This document shows positions 12,602 to 25,764 of a DNA stretch of 64,000 bases, one piece after another. The translations under genes were made by a program, and so were the position numbers. The stretch is taken from NCBI RefSeq assembly GCF_009389715.1, contig NC_052399.1, positions 20,763,045-20,827,044 on the forward strand. The letters run 5' to 3'. The stretch is from Phoenix dactylifera. Taxonomy: Eukaryota > Streptophyta > Magnoliopsida > Arecales > Arecaceae. The notes under the pieces were generated by a model. The model was not told the origin of the DNA, made no database searches, and saw only the letters and a list, made by a program, of their open reading frames with translations. Each line of letters begins with the position of its first letter. Within the stretch, counting starts at the first letter, position 1.

Positions 12602-13598
12602 CCTTGCAAATATAGTTTATTATGTATTCATGCTCTAAAATTACTAGTCGTATATATCTCTAAAAGCATCTTGTTTTTACAGGGATATCCCTCCAATTAG
12701 ATTTTTGTCTGGCGATGTCAATATATTACCATTTTAAATGTAAGATAACTTTATCGCTAATACTCTTGATAGATTTACATAAAAATATAACCCTTTTCAA
12801 TTTAAGATGAATATTTTTTTTTAAGGAAGTTTAGGGTATGTGAAATAAAACTCAAAATGGTTATTTTTAATGCTATTACCCAAAAGTCTAATGAGAGGGG
12901 CATCTATTTAAAAGCATAATAAGTTGAGGGGTATATTTTTTGGAAGATAAATATAAAAACTACATATGCAAGGATACATGATAACAAACTCTTAAATTAC
13001 TTGTCTAAAAACTACATATATTATGCTAGATGTAGACCTACCCTTGACCTAGTCACATTCTAAAATTTTGGCTCAACTAGATTTAATTAAAAATTATCAA
13101 AAATTTCAAAACAAAAATAATAGTAAATATACTTATCAAAAAGTTAATAATGATGAATATAACAAAAGAATTGCTCATATATTTTTTAAGACCGAAAGTA
13201 GAAAATTATACAAAGCTCCATAATCATTGCATTAGGTCAGTAGTTCCAAAAAAAATATTTTTTTCTTAGAATTAAAAATCTAATTTTTTTTCTCTTCAAT
13301 AAAAACCATGCTCTCCTCTTCGATGGTATCATAGTATACTAGTGAGTCAGATTTATCAAATCTAGTGATAACTAAGATTTTTTTTTTGTTGATGATTTTG
13401 TTATGCCACTTGGATCCTTGAGGGATGAGGAATAGCCTCTCCTAATCTCTCCCTCTATACACATGCACACAAGCATATGTATCTATTAAATAGAAAGGAG
13501 AGAGAAAACTAAACCTCTCTCCAAACTTCATTTTTTAAAAAAAAATTGTAAAAAAATCATCTAAAATATCCACATTTTGTAAAAAATAAAAATTATCT

Positions 13599-13860
13599 AT
13601 GAAAAAATATTTTAGAAATTCATGTATATTTGAATATAGTAGAAAATACTGTGAAATCTCTCTCAACCAAATTAAGAAAGATGGATCTTTTTTTTGCCAA
13701 GGGAAAAATTTTTTAGGAAGTCACGTATATCTAAATATATTAGAATTCACCATGCATAGGAAAGAAATATTTTAGAAAGCGGAATTTCTTTCTACCAAAT
13801 TAAAAAAAGAGGGTTTTTTATTTGCTAAGAAAAATATAAAGAAAAAAAATCAAATCCATC
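13599..13860. repeat. diverged local duplication in AT-rich DNA
   Basis: Two successive segments share the order AATATTTTAGAAA, GTATAT(T/C)TGAATATA-like, CAACCAAATTAAGAAAG / CTACCAAATTAAAAAAAG, and TTTTTTGCCAAG / TTATTTGCTAAG. Copies are roughly 13599-13700 and 13701-13860, with a length difference between them. Confidence 0.5.
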
Positions 13861-14431
13861 GAATTCTCTATTTTCTATAAGATCTGACTAACCATGAAAT
13901 TCTTTTTGTCAATATATGATCTATCACATATATTATATTTTTTTAGTAACAATAGACTTAAAAGGATCTGTGAAATTTTATAGGTTGAATTTAATTTATT
14001 TATACTATCTAAATTTAAAGGGCATCCACGGCCTCCTAGAGCTCAATGACAAATACAATTATAGTATCTAATTTTAAATTATTTATAGGAAAAAAGAGTG
14101 CAACTTTGGTCAAATCGCATACTCGCCGTTGGAGTACCGTCCGTCCCGCCCTGGTTAGTCTGGCTAACCGTTTCCTGAAATCCGTCAAACCAGTTGCCGT
14201 CATTGTGATGATACTTAAGAATCCTACATATGGGTTGCCGGCTTTCCGTAGTTTCAAAGTCCTAGCCGGACTCAACCTCCTCCTTCCTCCTTCGGCTCTT
14301 CGATAACCTGCAAAGAATCCCACTCCGTCTAGAATATCACTTTCCTTGGAATTCTTCCGCCCTTTATACGCGCTGGTGGCCTGGGGGACAGAGAACGGAG
14401 AGATGACATCGCGGCCAGCGGAGGAGGAGCG

Positions 14432-17400
14432 ATGTCATTGGGGCTACCGGCGCTTCGCTTGGAGATGTACGGCGGCGGCGCTGCATTGCCGATCAAGGCG
14501 GCGCCCGGCGCCGTCCGATGCCATCCGAGGTCGTCAATCTTGGGGTCGCGAGAGAAGGAGGCCAGTTTCTTCCGGCGGATCCGGAGGACCCTTTTAGGAA
14601 AAAAATTCGGGTTTTTCGCCCTGCTCTTCGTCTCGGCCGCCGCCTTCTTCTTGCCCGCCTTTCGCCTCAGCAAAGGTTCAATTTTTGGCCCTTTCATCTC
14701 TCCTTTTCCGTCCCTCATTCTCTCTTCTTTGCTTCTAGTCGTTCTTGATTCTTTTATGCGTTTTGTTTCTTTTAACTCAAAGATGTAATCTTGGATTCGT
14801 ATCCATTATCTTGACGCCTGGCACCAGTTGATCATGTTTTGAGACTTAATACTACTTTGAATGTATTGGTTTAACTGCATTATTGTTCGTTCTTGATCTT
14901 TCGTGCGTTTCTTTAACTCAAAGTTGCAATCTTGAAGTTTTTTTCCATTATGTTGATTGCTTCGGTTTGGCCAGTCGATCATGATTTCAAAGGAGTATTT
15001 TGATTATATTACTTGACTTGGGTTATTGTGGATTCTTGATCTTTCATGTGTTTCTTTAACTCAAATTCGTAATCTCGGATGTTCCTTTGAATTGGATGCC
15101 TTGTTTTGCTCAGTTGATCATGATTTGAGACCTAACAATACTTTGGTTCTATTAGTTTAATTGAGTTATTGTTGATTTTATAGTCTCATGCGCTTCCTTG
15201 ACTCAAAGACATAATCTTGGAATATATCCATTATCTTGATGCCTCAGTTCGACAGTTGATCATGATTTGAATCAGTATTACTCTTACTATTAGTTTAATT
15301 GCATTATTGTTGATTCCTAATTTTCATGTCTGTCTTTAACTTTCAAAATGCAATCTTGTAACATACCGATTATCTTGATGCTGCAGTTTGGCAGTTGACC
15401 ATGTTTTGTTTGCTTTTCAGGGATGATGGCAATATTGTGAATGTGGATATTTTATTTGTATTTTTGTGATCAATGGGAAGAAAGAAAGGTTGCAGCAAAT
15501 TCACATTTTCCTTTGTAGAGTATAATCATGCAACAAGATGTTTATGTTTCAATTTTTATATATAGTTAGAGAAACTATATGCATCGATCGCTGTCAAGCA
15601 TCCGGGCCGGTCATTGTGGCTCCTAAAATCTTTATTTCCAAAACCTCCTCCAAAAAAAAAGACTTGTTAAATATATGAAAAGATTGTTCTGTTCCCAAAC
15701 ATGAGACCACTATCATATATCTTAGAGCCATTTCCAGTAGATTCTCACTTCTTCATCATGGGGGCTTTCCTGCTCACTGTGACAGGTCAAGTTACGATGG
15801 ATATGGAATCTACATTTCATCAACACCCAGCAAGTAATGAATCTGCGACTTGGCATTCTGGGAGATATTGGCAGCCAAAGGGCATTCCTACACCACATCC
15901 TTGTGGAAATTTCTCATATCCTCCTCCACCACATGATAAGAAGCGTACTGGCCCGCGACGTGAGTATACTGCTTTTTTCTTGTCTAAGTTGTTGTAAAAG
16001 TATATTAAGATGCCAACCATTTTGTTCATCACCTTTCTTTAGCTTGTCCTGTTTGCTATGTCCCTGCGGAACAAGCAATGGATTCTATGCCAACTTCATT
16101 ATCAGTATCGCCTGTCCTTAGGGATCTAAATTATGTCATTGAGGAAACCTCAGTCAAAACTGAATTGGAAGGAGGCTCAACATTTGGTGGACATCCGACT
16201 CTGCAGCAGAGAAATGAGTCCTTTGATATAAAAGAGTCAATGACTGTGCATTGTGGGTATGTATATTTGTGTCTTCACATTTTTTTCTTGCCTAAGTTAA
16301 TTGGTAAAATACTCTTACCTTAGTTTGAACAGTATGTAGAAACTCTTTTCATTGATACTCAAACTCACTCATTGTTTACTGGCATTGATCAGATTTGTTA
16401 AGGGGATGAAACCTGGACGTGGTACTCTGTTTGACATTAATGATGCTGATCTTCTTGAGATGGAGCAATGCCATGGAATAGTTGTTGCTTCGGCTATATT
16501 TGGTACAAATTGTGCTGCACTTTTTTTTCTTCTTGATCCTGCTCCCCTTCTTCTAAATTCTAAATGATATGTTTCCTCTTATGACTATCCTTTTTTGACC
16601 AGGAAATTATGATATAATGCAACATCCCAAAAATATAAGTGAAGCTACAAAGAGAAGTGCATGCTTTTACATGTTTGTGGATGAAGAGACTGCAGCCTAC
16701 ATAAACAACTCAACAGAACTGGACAGGACAAAAAGAGTCGGGCTGTGGAGAGTGGTTGTTGTCCGAAACCTTCCTTATGATGATCCAAGGCGCAATGGAA
16801 AGGTACTGTCTTCTCATGGACTTCTTATAGAAGTCAACTATATAGCCTCCACTCCACGATCGTAGAACAAATGTTAGGATACATTTGGAAAGTATTAATG
16901 CAAGGTTAAAAATATAATGTACCATTTTTTGAGCAATTTATCCACATCCTTCCTTTCACTGTTTTTTTTTAATAATTATGAAAGTCAAACTTTTTTTTAA
17001 TACCCATAGTTAAACTTGCAAGCATTCTGTTGATCCTGTCTGTTTATATCACTTTTGAAACTATAGTACAAGAAAAACAAAAAACTAAAAAAAGCTATGT
17101 CTGAGTTTGTACAGATTAAGTTGATACAATCTTGATATCTTTTATCTCATGGATTAAGTTGATACCATCTTCAGCTCATTTATTTCAAAATTAATTGCCT
17201 GTTCTCCAATCACCCTAGGTGTAGGTTTTCTTCTTCTCCTTATTTTCATTGAAGTCTCATATGTAAATAACGAAGAATGAATCTGAAATAGTGCATTTAA
17301 TGCAGGCTCAGCCTTAGTCTGTTTCATGCAAAAGTTGATACTCTTGCCCAGAGATAATGCATTTTGTTTTCATTGGAAACGTGCAAAGTGGGAAATGGTT

Positions 17401-20400
17401 GCCATACACTTCTGGATTTTAGAAGGAAAAAACATGAAACATATTGCTTGAAACAAAATGTCTTGGGTACATTTAAACCCACATTGCACAAAAAGATCCT
17501 TTAATGCAAATATTTGCATGTCATAACCATTGGAAAGGGGGAGGATAATGAGTTTAGAGAAAAGAGAAAGGAGGGTAATTATCTGGGAAGGAGACATAAA
17601 ACAAAAACAAAAAAAATCAGTGTCAAAGTCAAGTAACTATACTTTCATAAAAGCAACAAGGATTTGAAACTGGATTCCATTTAGTTATTTTGGTAGCACC
17701 AAGAGACAACCATTTAAGGCCCCACTATTTTTCAATCGAGTCTCGCCTTCAGAAAGCTCGAATTCAGATCGAGTAGAATTGCTATATGTTCCCTTCGGCT
17801 CCCTTGCCCATGCCCCAAAGAAAAAAGAAACAAAAAAACAAAACTAGAAAAACCAAAATCTATTCCATCAGAAAGGCACCCAAGGAAAACAAATTGCAAA
17901 AAAAAGCAAAGACATATATGTTGAACTTAACTTGATGCAAGGTCTAAATTTTAATCTGAGACTTATGTTTTAATTTTCACATTTCCACTTTTTTAAAGAC
18001 TGGCCTGCTTAAAACCAGGTGGCCTGCCTTTTGAATTCACAAACTTGTGAGTTAAGTACTATTTTATAGTATGGAGCTCTAATCTTGGGGATGTTTATTG
18101 AGTAACCAAAGTACACATTCGAGGGAGATGGGTAAAAACTTCTTGCTGCTTATGAATTTACCAGTCTTGGTATTTGAGATGTGGTTTTGCTAATAAGTTT
18201 GTATTAGGACAAGCCTCTGATAATGCCAATTGAGATTTTTAATGAACTAGGCTTTATCCTATTGGTTACATTCCTCCTCCATTTGAATAATTTTGCACTT
18301 CAAACCTTGAGGAGGTTCATTTTCTTTCAAATGGTTGGTCATCCACCACTGTTATTCTCTAAAATAAAAGTTTCCAATTGAGTTAGTGGGTCTGGGATAT
18401 ATTTTGGCAAAATTGGGTTTCGAGGTTGTCAATTTGGGTGGATGAACAGTTGCAGTATGAAGGCTAGTTTCCTTGTGTATGCTACTTTGATATCTTAGTA
18501 GAAGTTCATAGTCATTTTCACTTTAAGGAGCTAATGTTTCTTCGTATGTATGCTTGGAGGATTGTTTATTGCTTTCAAAAAACTTTTATCATCCAATGAC
18601 TTGCTGATGGATCAATACTTGAAAATTATCAGACTATCTTTTTTTACGATTAATAAGTTAAATTAACTCTAAATGCATTACACTTATATGTATAATTCTT
18701 GTGATACTATTTATGTTTAACAGGTTCCCAAGCTTCTACTTCACAGACTTTTTCCTAATATACAATATTCAATATGGATTGATGGAAAGCTTGAGCTCGT
18801 TGTGGACCCCCATCTTATACTAGAGCGGTAAACTTCATGAGAAACTTTCTTTATATATTTCTTGTTCAAAATTAATTACATTTATGCCAAGTTTAATCCT
18901 TCATGCAAACATTTCAGAACATATGGTTCAGATAAATGCTAAACTTCAACTTGAATATGTACTCTAGTTATGCATTTTTATCTGTCCTTTACAGAAGTAT
19001 CTTGATTTGAGTTTTTGATGTTGCTTGATCTAGTCAAAACACTTTCGCAAGTTAGTGTCATTAGCACTTGGGGATTGCATCAGTCTTTTGTAGCATTGCC
19101 AATTTTTTTTGAAATTTTTGAAGTACAGATGCCTGGTTTTCGTGATATAGACTTGTCTGGAGAAGGTTGAGGTCTATGATTCACTAAAGGAGAAAAAGGT
19201 TCTGATCCCAAAAGTGCAGTAATGAGGAAATATAGCTATTATGGTTATATATGCAATTTATTTTGATTTATACAATAAATTTGGTGCAAAAGGAGGTAAC
19301 AACGAGGTTGACAAAATGCCAGAGATTATGAGGAGAGAAGATTAGGAGATAAAATATCACGTTAGGTGGAATTAGAGAAATTATACAGTGATGAAATGAT
19401 ATTCATCAATGTGGTAATAACTCAGATGATGTGATATGTATGTTTTGGCAAGTAGTTATCTGTGTGATATCAATATTTACTTGAGTCTTCACATGACCAA
19501 TCATGTTCTAGATTCATATCCTGTCTACTCTTAGTTTGTGTCCATCTTTTATAAAGTTTCTTACCAAAAAACAGTTTTATTACCATTGTAAAGTGGACGT
19601 AGCAAATGACAATGTCAGACAATGTGATATTCACATCTATGACAATGTGGTAACATAATCAACGTCTGCATGTCTTTGATTAAGTGGTCTACATTAGTTG
19701 ATTCATCTTGTTAATAATTAGTTACTTTCATCAATGTTTCTATTAGAGTGTACCCTTGCCTTAAGGAAGGCTAAGAAACAGGAAGTAAAGGTGGAATATT
19801 TTATGTTTTTTCGCTTTAACATTATATTACTAAATTTGTGGTTAATCTTGATACGATCTGGCAAGAATAATGTCAGGCTTGTTATCATGCAAAACTTTAC
19901 ATCTCATCCACTCCATTTCTTTATAAAGTTCCTTACTATGCACCACTTCTTTCTCCCGAACAAACACTTGGTGTATGATCTCCTCCATTATATTGTATCT
20001 GGGTTGTTGATGCACTTACCACCACCATGACCACATCATCTCATGCCATACATCTCCATTGCTATTGCCCTCAGTTAGTGTCCATCTTTCATATATTTGT
20101 TATTTAAATGAATTGATAAGGGGTCGGTGTCAACCTAGAAATGTACATGGAATGCTTCGTAGGACATGTTTAAAGTTTCATTGAAGTATAAATAGGTCTT
20201 GTGTACGAACTAATTGCAAGCATTTTTAAATAGAGAATTTAATTAAACTTAATGACTAGATTTAACAGAAAGGGAACATTTCTTGCTACTAGTTATTATG
20301 CACTAGACTGCGGTGCATGCAATGTACATGTGCTTTTAATTTTTTTAAGATAAAATATGTTCAGATAACTAAATAATAAATGCTAGATGAAGGATTTGAA

Positions 20401-23082
20401 CCTTCTACCTTGTGGTTAAAACACGTGTTCTAACCAACATGGGATGAGAAATGTAGATGCCAAGCAGGGTGGAAGAATGTGGGTCAGGGTCCATGGATGG
20501 TTAGTGCACCTCGAGCATGGTCACATTGCAGGATATTATAAAGTAAAATATGTGTAGATTCATGGCTGCTAAAGATCTAAGATTTAGAATAATTTAAATA
20601 AACTTTGAAGTTATTGCTATTTTTTCTAATGCATAATATCTCATCTTCACCTCTTGGTTAAGAAGTATCTCTCCTCCTCCTCTCTTGAAAGTTATTAGAG
20701 TCCGGATATGCTAAGATATCTTCCGTAGTCTTTGAATTCTTTCTTTCTTTCTGAATTAAATTTTCTCACCTGTTGCTTTTTGAAGTTAGCATGAGCATCT
20801 TTATTACTATGTACTGTTCTCCTTTTCTTATTCTCAAAGTCCAGCAATTGTAGAAACCCTTCTATCTTTATTACTATGTATCTTTAAACATTTTAAGAGA
20901 GAAATCATTAGAATTATTGTAGAAATACTTTAAAGCCTACGTGGAGTCATTTGATTAGGGTTATTCTTGGGATTGAAAAATTGGGAAACTAAATAACTTT
21001 TATATAGTTTAAGGATACTGATTTAAGGATGCAGCTCCTTTGAATGTGTTAATGGGCATGCTTGCATGGGTTGTTATGTTTTTAAGTTTTTTTGCATCAG
21101 TTGCTTGTTTTTGCACTTTTGTATTACCATATGCCGATTGCATTACTAGCAGAACTCAATAGGATATAACATGAGTTGGCTTTTCAATGATAGAAAGATT
21201 ATAGCAAAAAAAAAGACTGAAATAATTTACATAAGTGTAGTGGTGATTAGGACGTTGAGGTAGATTTCTGTGTAAAACCCTAAAAGAAAATTAAAAACAA
21301 ATTTATTGGAGGAAGCTTAGAAGATGCTTAGGAGCCTTCCCCTATCATGCATAATGTGATGGACAACCAACTGACATGGTACGCTTATGTGCCAAGGAAT
21401 TGGAGTGGGATTCTGGGTTCATGGGCCTACCAGCGAAAAGGATCTTTTACCTGTTAATGCATTGATGCAGTCTTCCAGAAAGGGTTAAATGAATCTCAAT
21501 ATGCTAGCAGGGTTTATCTTTCATAAAAATTCAATGACTGCATGACTACATGAACTTTAAAGTCTCAAGTAGATTTGAGAAGGCTTTAGATTGTAATTTT
21601 CTTTACATACGTCATGCTTACATATGCCGTGCCTGGTAAAATAGTCATCTACCATTTGCAAGATGAGTTTTTTCGCATTATCTTTTTCAGTATTAAAAAT
21701 TGATAAAATTTAGTATCCTCAAGCTTAAATTTTTATTTATTTATTTAGTTTTTGCCATGATGTTAAGAGCGCACTAAACCCTGGACATCATTGTTTCTGG
21801 TACATTTCACTTGTAAGATCCATCTTTAGCAAGAAAAGAGAGATATCCCACCCTCTTCATTGTCATATATGCAAGTGTTTGGACTCAGACTAGGTGTGCG
21901 CAGGCCAGCTAATGCGCTCAAAGTTGGGTGGATTTATGGATTTTCTTTATATTTCTCATCAGGAAATATGAAGACCACTAAGCTTGCTTCTCTTGCAGCA
22001 CAATAAATAGTAAATACGTAGGTCTGTGCTCCTATTGATAGTTGTCCTTAAAAAAAGCATCTGATTGTCATGTTATTTTTTTTCTTCAAAAATGCATTTT
22101 ATCTGTTTGTTGGTTGTATTATCATAAACTAGCTTGGTTGAGATGTGGAACTAACACTTGTGTATTTACGGTGAGTTTGAATATCGCCGTACCATGACCT
22201 TAGTAATTATGCAACTTATTAATCCTACATTTTTCTCGGTTTCAATATACTGACCTGTTTATTTATCTATTTATTTTAAATTGACGATGCTATTTCTCTG
22301 TTTCAGACTCTTGTGGCGTGAGAATGCCACTTTTGCAATCTCTAGGCATTATAAACGGTTTGATGTTTTTGAGGAAGGAAAGGCTAATAAAGCTGCTAAA
22401 AAATATGACAGTGCCTCCATTGATGCACAGCTCGAGTTTTATAAAAGAGAGGGCTTGACTCACTATTCTCCAGACAAGCTTCCTATAACAAGTGGTGAGT
22501 GCAGGATCATGCTTTAGCATTTCCTTTTATTTTCATCCGATAACTTAGTTCTATGACTTTTGAGGCTTGCAGATGTCCCTGAAGGCTGTGTGATAGTCAG
22601 AGAACATATCCCCATAACCAACCTCTTCACATGTCTATGGTTCAACGAAGTTGATCGTTTTACCCCAAGGGATCAACTTAGTTTCAGCACTGTGAGGGAC
22701 AAAATAATGGCTATAGTAGATTTGAAGCTCAACATGTTTGATGACTGTCAAAGACGTAACTTTGTTAATCAGGTAGCAACAGTCTCATTTATTATCATAT
22801 TGGTAGACTTTCTTTGTTATGCGATACATAGATACTAAAAATTGGCATTAGTTTGTTCTTTTCTCTATGTAATTAATTTGTTTTGGCATCTAGGTATATC
22901 ATAAAGATGTGATGCGACAAAAAAGCAGCCCTCCTCCACGACTATCATCTAATATTGAATCACGTAGTAGTAATTCACAATCAGACAGGACCACAAGATT
23001 TCAACCAGGGAAGCCAGTCAGGAATGGGAGGTATAAGAAACCACGTTCGAGATGCCGACACTCAGGAAGAAAGACGTTTTAG
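14432..23082 (+). CDS. DUF616 family glycosyltransferase (TOD1/MUCI70-like)
   Basis: Nine exons join to a 540-residue frame: 14432-14675, 15786-15959, 16043-16256, 16393-16502, 16603-16802, 18724-18827, 22307-22494, 22573-22772 and 22894-23082. All introns are GT-AG and all phases match. The family contains putative Golgi hexosyltransferases (Arabidopsis MUCI70 in mucilage pectin/xylan; TOD1 in turgor control). Residues 59-77 form one hydrophobic segment after basic residues, fitting a type II Golgi anchor. Residues 140-147 read PCPVCYVP. The conserved core runs from about FVKGMKPGRGTLFDI (residue 212) through GNYDIMQHP, then WIDGK (332-336), and on to the HIPITNLFTCLWFNEVDRF segment in exon 8. 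WIDGK may stand in for the DxD metal site (inference). The C-terminal 60 residues are basic and Ser-rich. An in-frame second ATG (14465) is an alternative start. An out-of-frame ATG at 14403 is a possible uORF. Introns 5 (1.9 kb) and 6 (3.5 kb) are long and hold no other gene. Confidence 0.9.
14741..15412 (+). repeat. intronic tandem array, unit about 140-148 bp, four to five copies
   Basis: Intron 1 of the DUF616 gene contains repeated blocks in fixed order: TTCTTGATCTTTC(G/A)TGCGTTTC, TTTAACTCAAAG, GCAATCTTG, CCATTATCTTGATGCC, AGTTGATCATGATTTGAGAC, TAATACTACTTTG, TTAGTTTAATTGCATTATTGTT. Copy starts are near 14741, 14889, 15031, 15174 and 15310. The last copy fades around 15412. Copies are diverged by point changes, so the array is not recent. 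It lies directly after the first donor, where intron sequences often enhance expression in plants (inference only). Confidence 0.85.
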
Positions 23083-25764
23083 AAAGAAGAATTGTTCCAA
23101 TGCCATCCTTTTCCTGTGCCAGGGGAAATAATAACCACAGGTCAAGGTGTTTGGCAATTGCACTTCAGCAGGCTTGGAATTGTTAATATTTATTTTGTTT
23201 TGTTGTAATTATTAGCAGATTCAGAATAAACTGCATACGAGATGATTAAAGGAAAACAAGTCTGTTGTTTATTGTTTATTTTTTTAACTTTTATTGGGTG
23301 TGGGGAAAGGATGAGAGGGTTGGGCTGCTGCAGATATATTAGGGTGGGCGTGCTTATAGATAAACTGGTCTTCTGGTCCTCTGAAATATCAACTGTCCTC
23401 AGTCTGAGGTCATGTAAAGTTCTGCAAAGAAAAATAGGTTCTTTAACTCTTTTTGAATATACCACCAAACGAAAAAAAACTCTATCCAAATATCATATTT
23501 CTTCCTATCCTCTTCCTCTCTCTCTCTTTTTATTATGATGATTGATAACAATTTTATATATCCTTTTTAACTTTCACTAAGTCGATTACTATCACAAGTT
23601 ACCTTGACACATTTAAACTCTTGGTTCTCAATCTCAACAAATGAATCTTATAACAATTCTTTTTTTGAAAGGAGAAAAAAAAGAGAAATAGAAGTGCACA
23701 TTCCAGGCCTAGGACATTGTTATCAAAATATATATAGATAATAGAAGATTTTTCAACTCAGGAACATTCAAGGATGGGTGGTTTTAACTCTGGACTTTTA
23801 TTATATATATATAGATAGATAGATAATCATCCAGGATTGATCCAATCATGTTATATTTAAAATACATATTTTGAAGTTTAATTAATAGGATCTCCTGGAT
23901 TGTGGTTGCATTTGATGAGCTCCTGTCGGTGGTGGTGGTGGTCTCTCTCCACTGTGGTAGCCCACCCGTTGAATTGTTGTGAACTGTCAGAATGTGGCAA
24001 GCCAGCCTATTGGCAATCAAGAGATGGGCCTTTTGGATTGAAAAGAATATACCAACCAACTAGAATACTACATTGCCCTATTGGCTTCTACTAACTATTA
24101 TAATGGCAACAAGAATGTATTGTTACAATTGTCACAGCCAGCACCTCACCTAATAACCCAAATATTATTTGAGTTTTTTGATCCTATATAGTACTCAAGA
24201 TCTACCCAGCAAATAACTGATATAAAACTAAACACACGCCCACTCGAATCGTCCTTGCCAGGCTAAGGATTCAAATCCATTCAAATCCAATCATGAATAC
24301 CACGATTAGCTTGTGGTTAGCTCAAATATATTCGTGCTACAGTATCCTCTAGTCCAGATAGATTATAAGCCGGGTCCACTATGATACTATTTGCAACAAT
24401 CCAGGACTTCATCCAAAAAGACTAGCTAAATTATATTTTGTGGATTTCTTGGTCCTGTATAAGTACCTAAGATCTCCTCGGCAAATAATTGATAGGGACT
24501 AAACATACGTGGGTCCTCACAACAATATTATTATGTTATTACACGAATGTATTCATTTAAGTACCATTCTCCGTTGCATTTTCAACCTGGAGGTCATCAA
24601 GAGAGGTGAAATCTAACAGGAAGCAATATAGTAGATGTCACAGCAAGGTGAAAGAGAAGGTAGTTAGCATATCATTGTTTACTACCACAATAAATGAAGG
24701 TTTTGATGAGCCCTTGGAATATATCATACTATTATACCCTTATTTGCTGTCAAGACACTACGCAACAAAACTTTCTTTGTCCAATTCTTTCCTATCCTGA
24801 ACGATTCCGTCCATCGACCATCGCTGATTGTTTGGTGAAGTGGCAAAAGGCCGAACAAATATATCACAAGATACGATCCGCCCGAGAAGATCTACCTCTG
24901 CAAGCATCTTGCCAGCCCTAGCCGAAACCCAAAAGCAAGTCACAAACTTTTACATGCGAGTTTTCTCATTATCTACTCGGAAGTCATCTCTTTCTCCGAT
25001 GCTCTTTAAGAATTTAATTTGCGCTCACCTCCTTCTACATTTGCACTGCATGATTTATCATGTTGATGAGCTTAACCTCTTAATAAACTTGGGTGGATTA
25101 TTCCTCCCTTTCATCAACATATAAAAACAAAAATGATCACAGCCAACATCGCTGGGTTGCTATAGTTTTCTTTGACATAATTTAGCAAGAAAGGCCAGCC
25201 AACAGGTGGGTTGGGCTAGCATGTCTTGATGCTAACATTGCACCAAACTCCAAAGCTAGTACGTATTCCTTAATCTCTCTATCCTTCTTCACCCTCCTTA
25301 GGCAGCAGGATTCATTGGTCATCACAAAAATTCCAAGTTCAACAGTGCCCAAAACCACAACCCTTCGCCTCTCTTCTCTTGATCTTCTGGTTCTTTCAGA
25401 ATGGAGGAATAAGGGTTGCTCTAAGTTCTCTCGGGCAGCATACTTTTGACCCTTCTAATCTTAGTTTATTATGCATTTCTGGGTGTAAGTCGAGCACCCT
25501 GTGATGTGCGTCAAGAAACCTTTTACCCACTTGTGTTATCTTGGCTGCATTTCATAGTACTAAGAATTTCTGCTCTCGTTCTTTCTTTTTTTGGGCGTAA
25601 AGAAGAAGTTTGTTCTCTCATGGGCAGTCTTTTGGCATTCAAGGCATTCAAAGGTACAGGATTTGTGCCAGAGAAGTTATAGGATATCTCAAAGTTTCAT
25701 CCGTCAGCCAAGCATTGCTCCCTCAGGGAATCATATCAACATTCTTTTTGTTGGTCCCAGCAGA
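23083..25764. other. intergenic region between the DUF616 and mannanase genes
   Basis: The start is the 3' UTR of the DUF616 gene. Around 24170-24235 and 24445-24515 two copies of a roughly 70-bp segment recur (CTCAAGATCTACCCAGCAAATAA.. and CTAAGATCTCCTCGGCAAATAA.. in altered form), suggesting a fragmentary dispersed repeat. From about 25270 the DNA is probably promoter and 5' UTR of the mannanase gene. The frame upstream of its ATG is open back to 25591 but has no ATG. No other gene is supported. Confidence 0.6.
23225..23230 (+). terminator. poly(A) signal AATAAA of the DUF616 gene
   Basis: The canonical AATAAA lies 143 nt after the TAG stop, a typical distance for a plant 3' UTR. Confidence 0.55.

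Larger units (their letters stand above)
7410..14431. other. intergenic region between two divergent genes
   Basis: The region separates the minus-strand kinase from the plus-strand DUF616 gene, so it holds both promoters. The first 350 bp next to the kinase are GC-rich and probably 5' UTR and promoter. Beyond about 7800 the DNA is strongly AT-rich with small repeats, listed separately. Around 9840-10170 a 300-bp stretch is open in several frames on both strands without matching any protein I recognise. No further gene is supported. Confidence 0.6.

Noticed and set aside
15413-15480. Possible DUF616 exon after TTTTCAGGGATGATGG
   Set aside because: With the phase left by exon 1 it hits a stop after five codons. 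Joining exon 1 to 15786 instead keeps the frame and a good acceptor.
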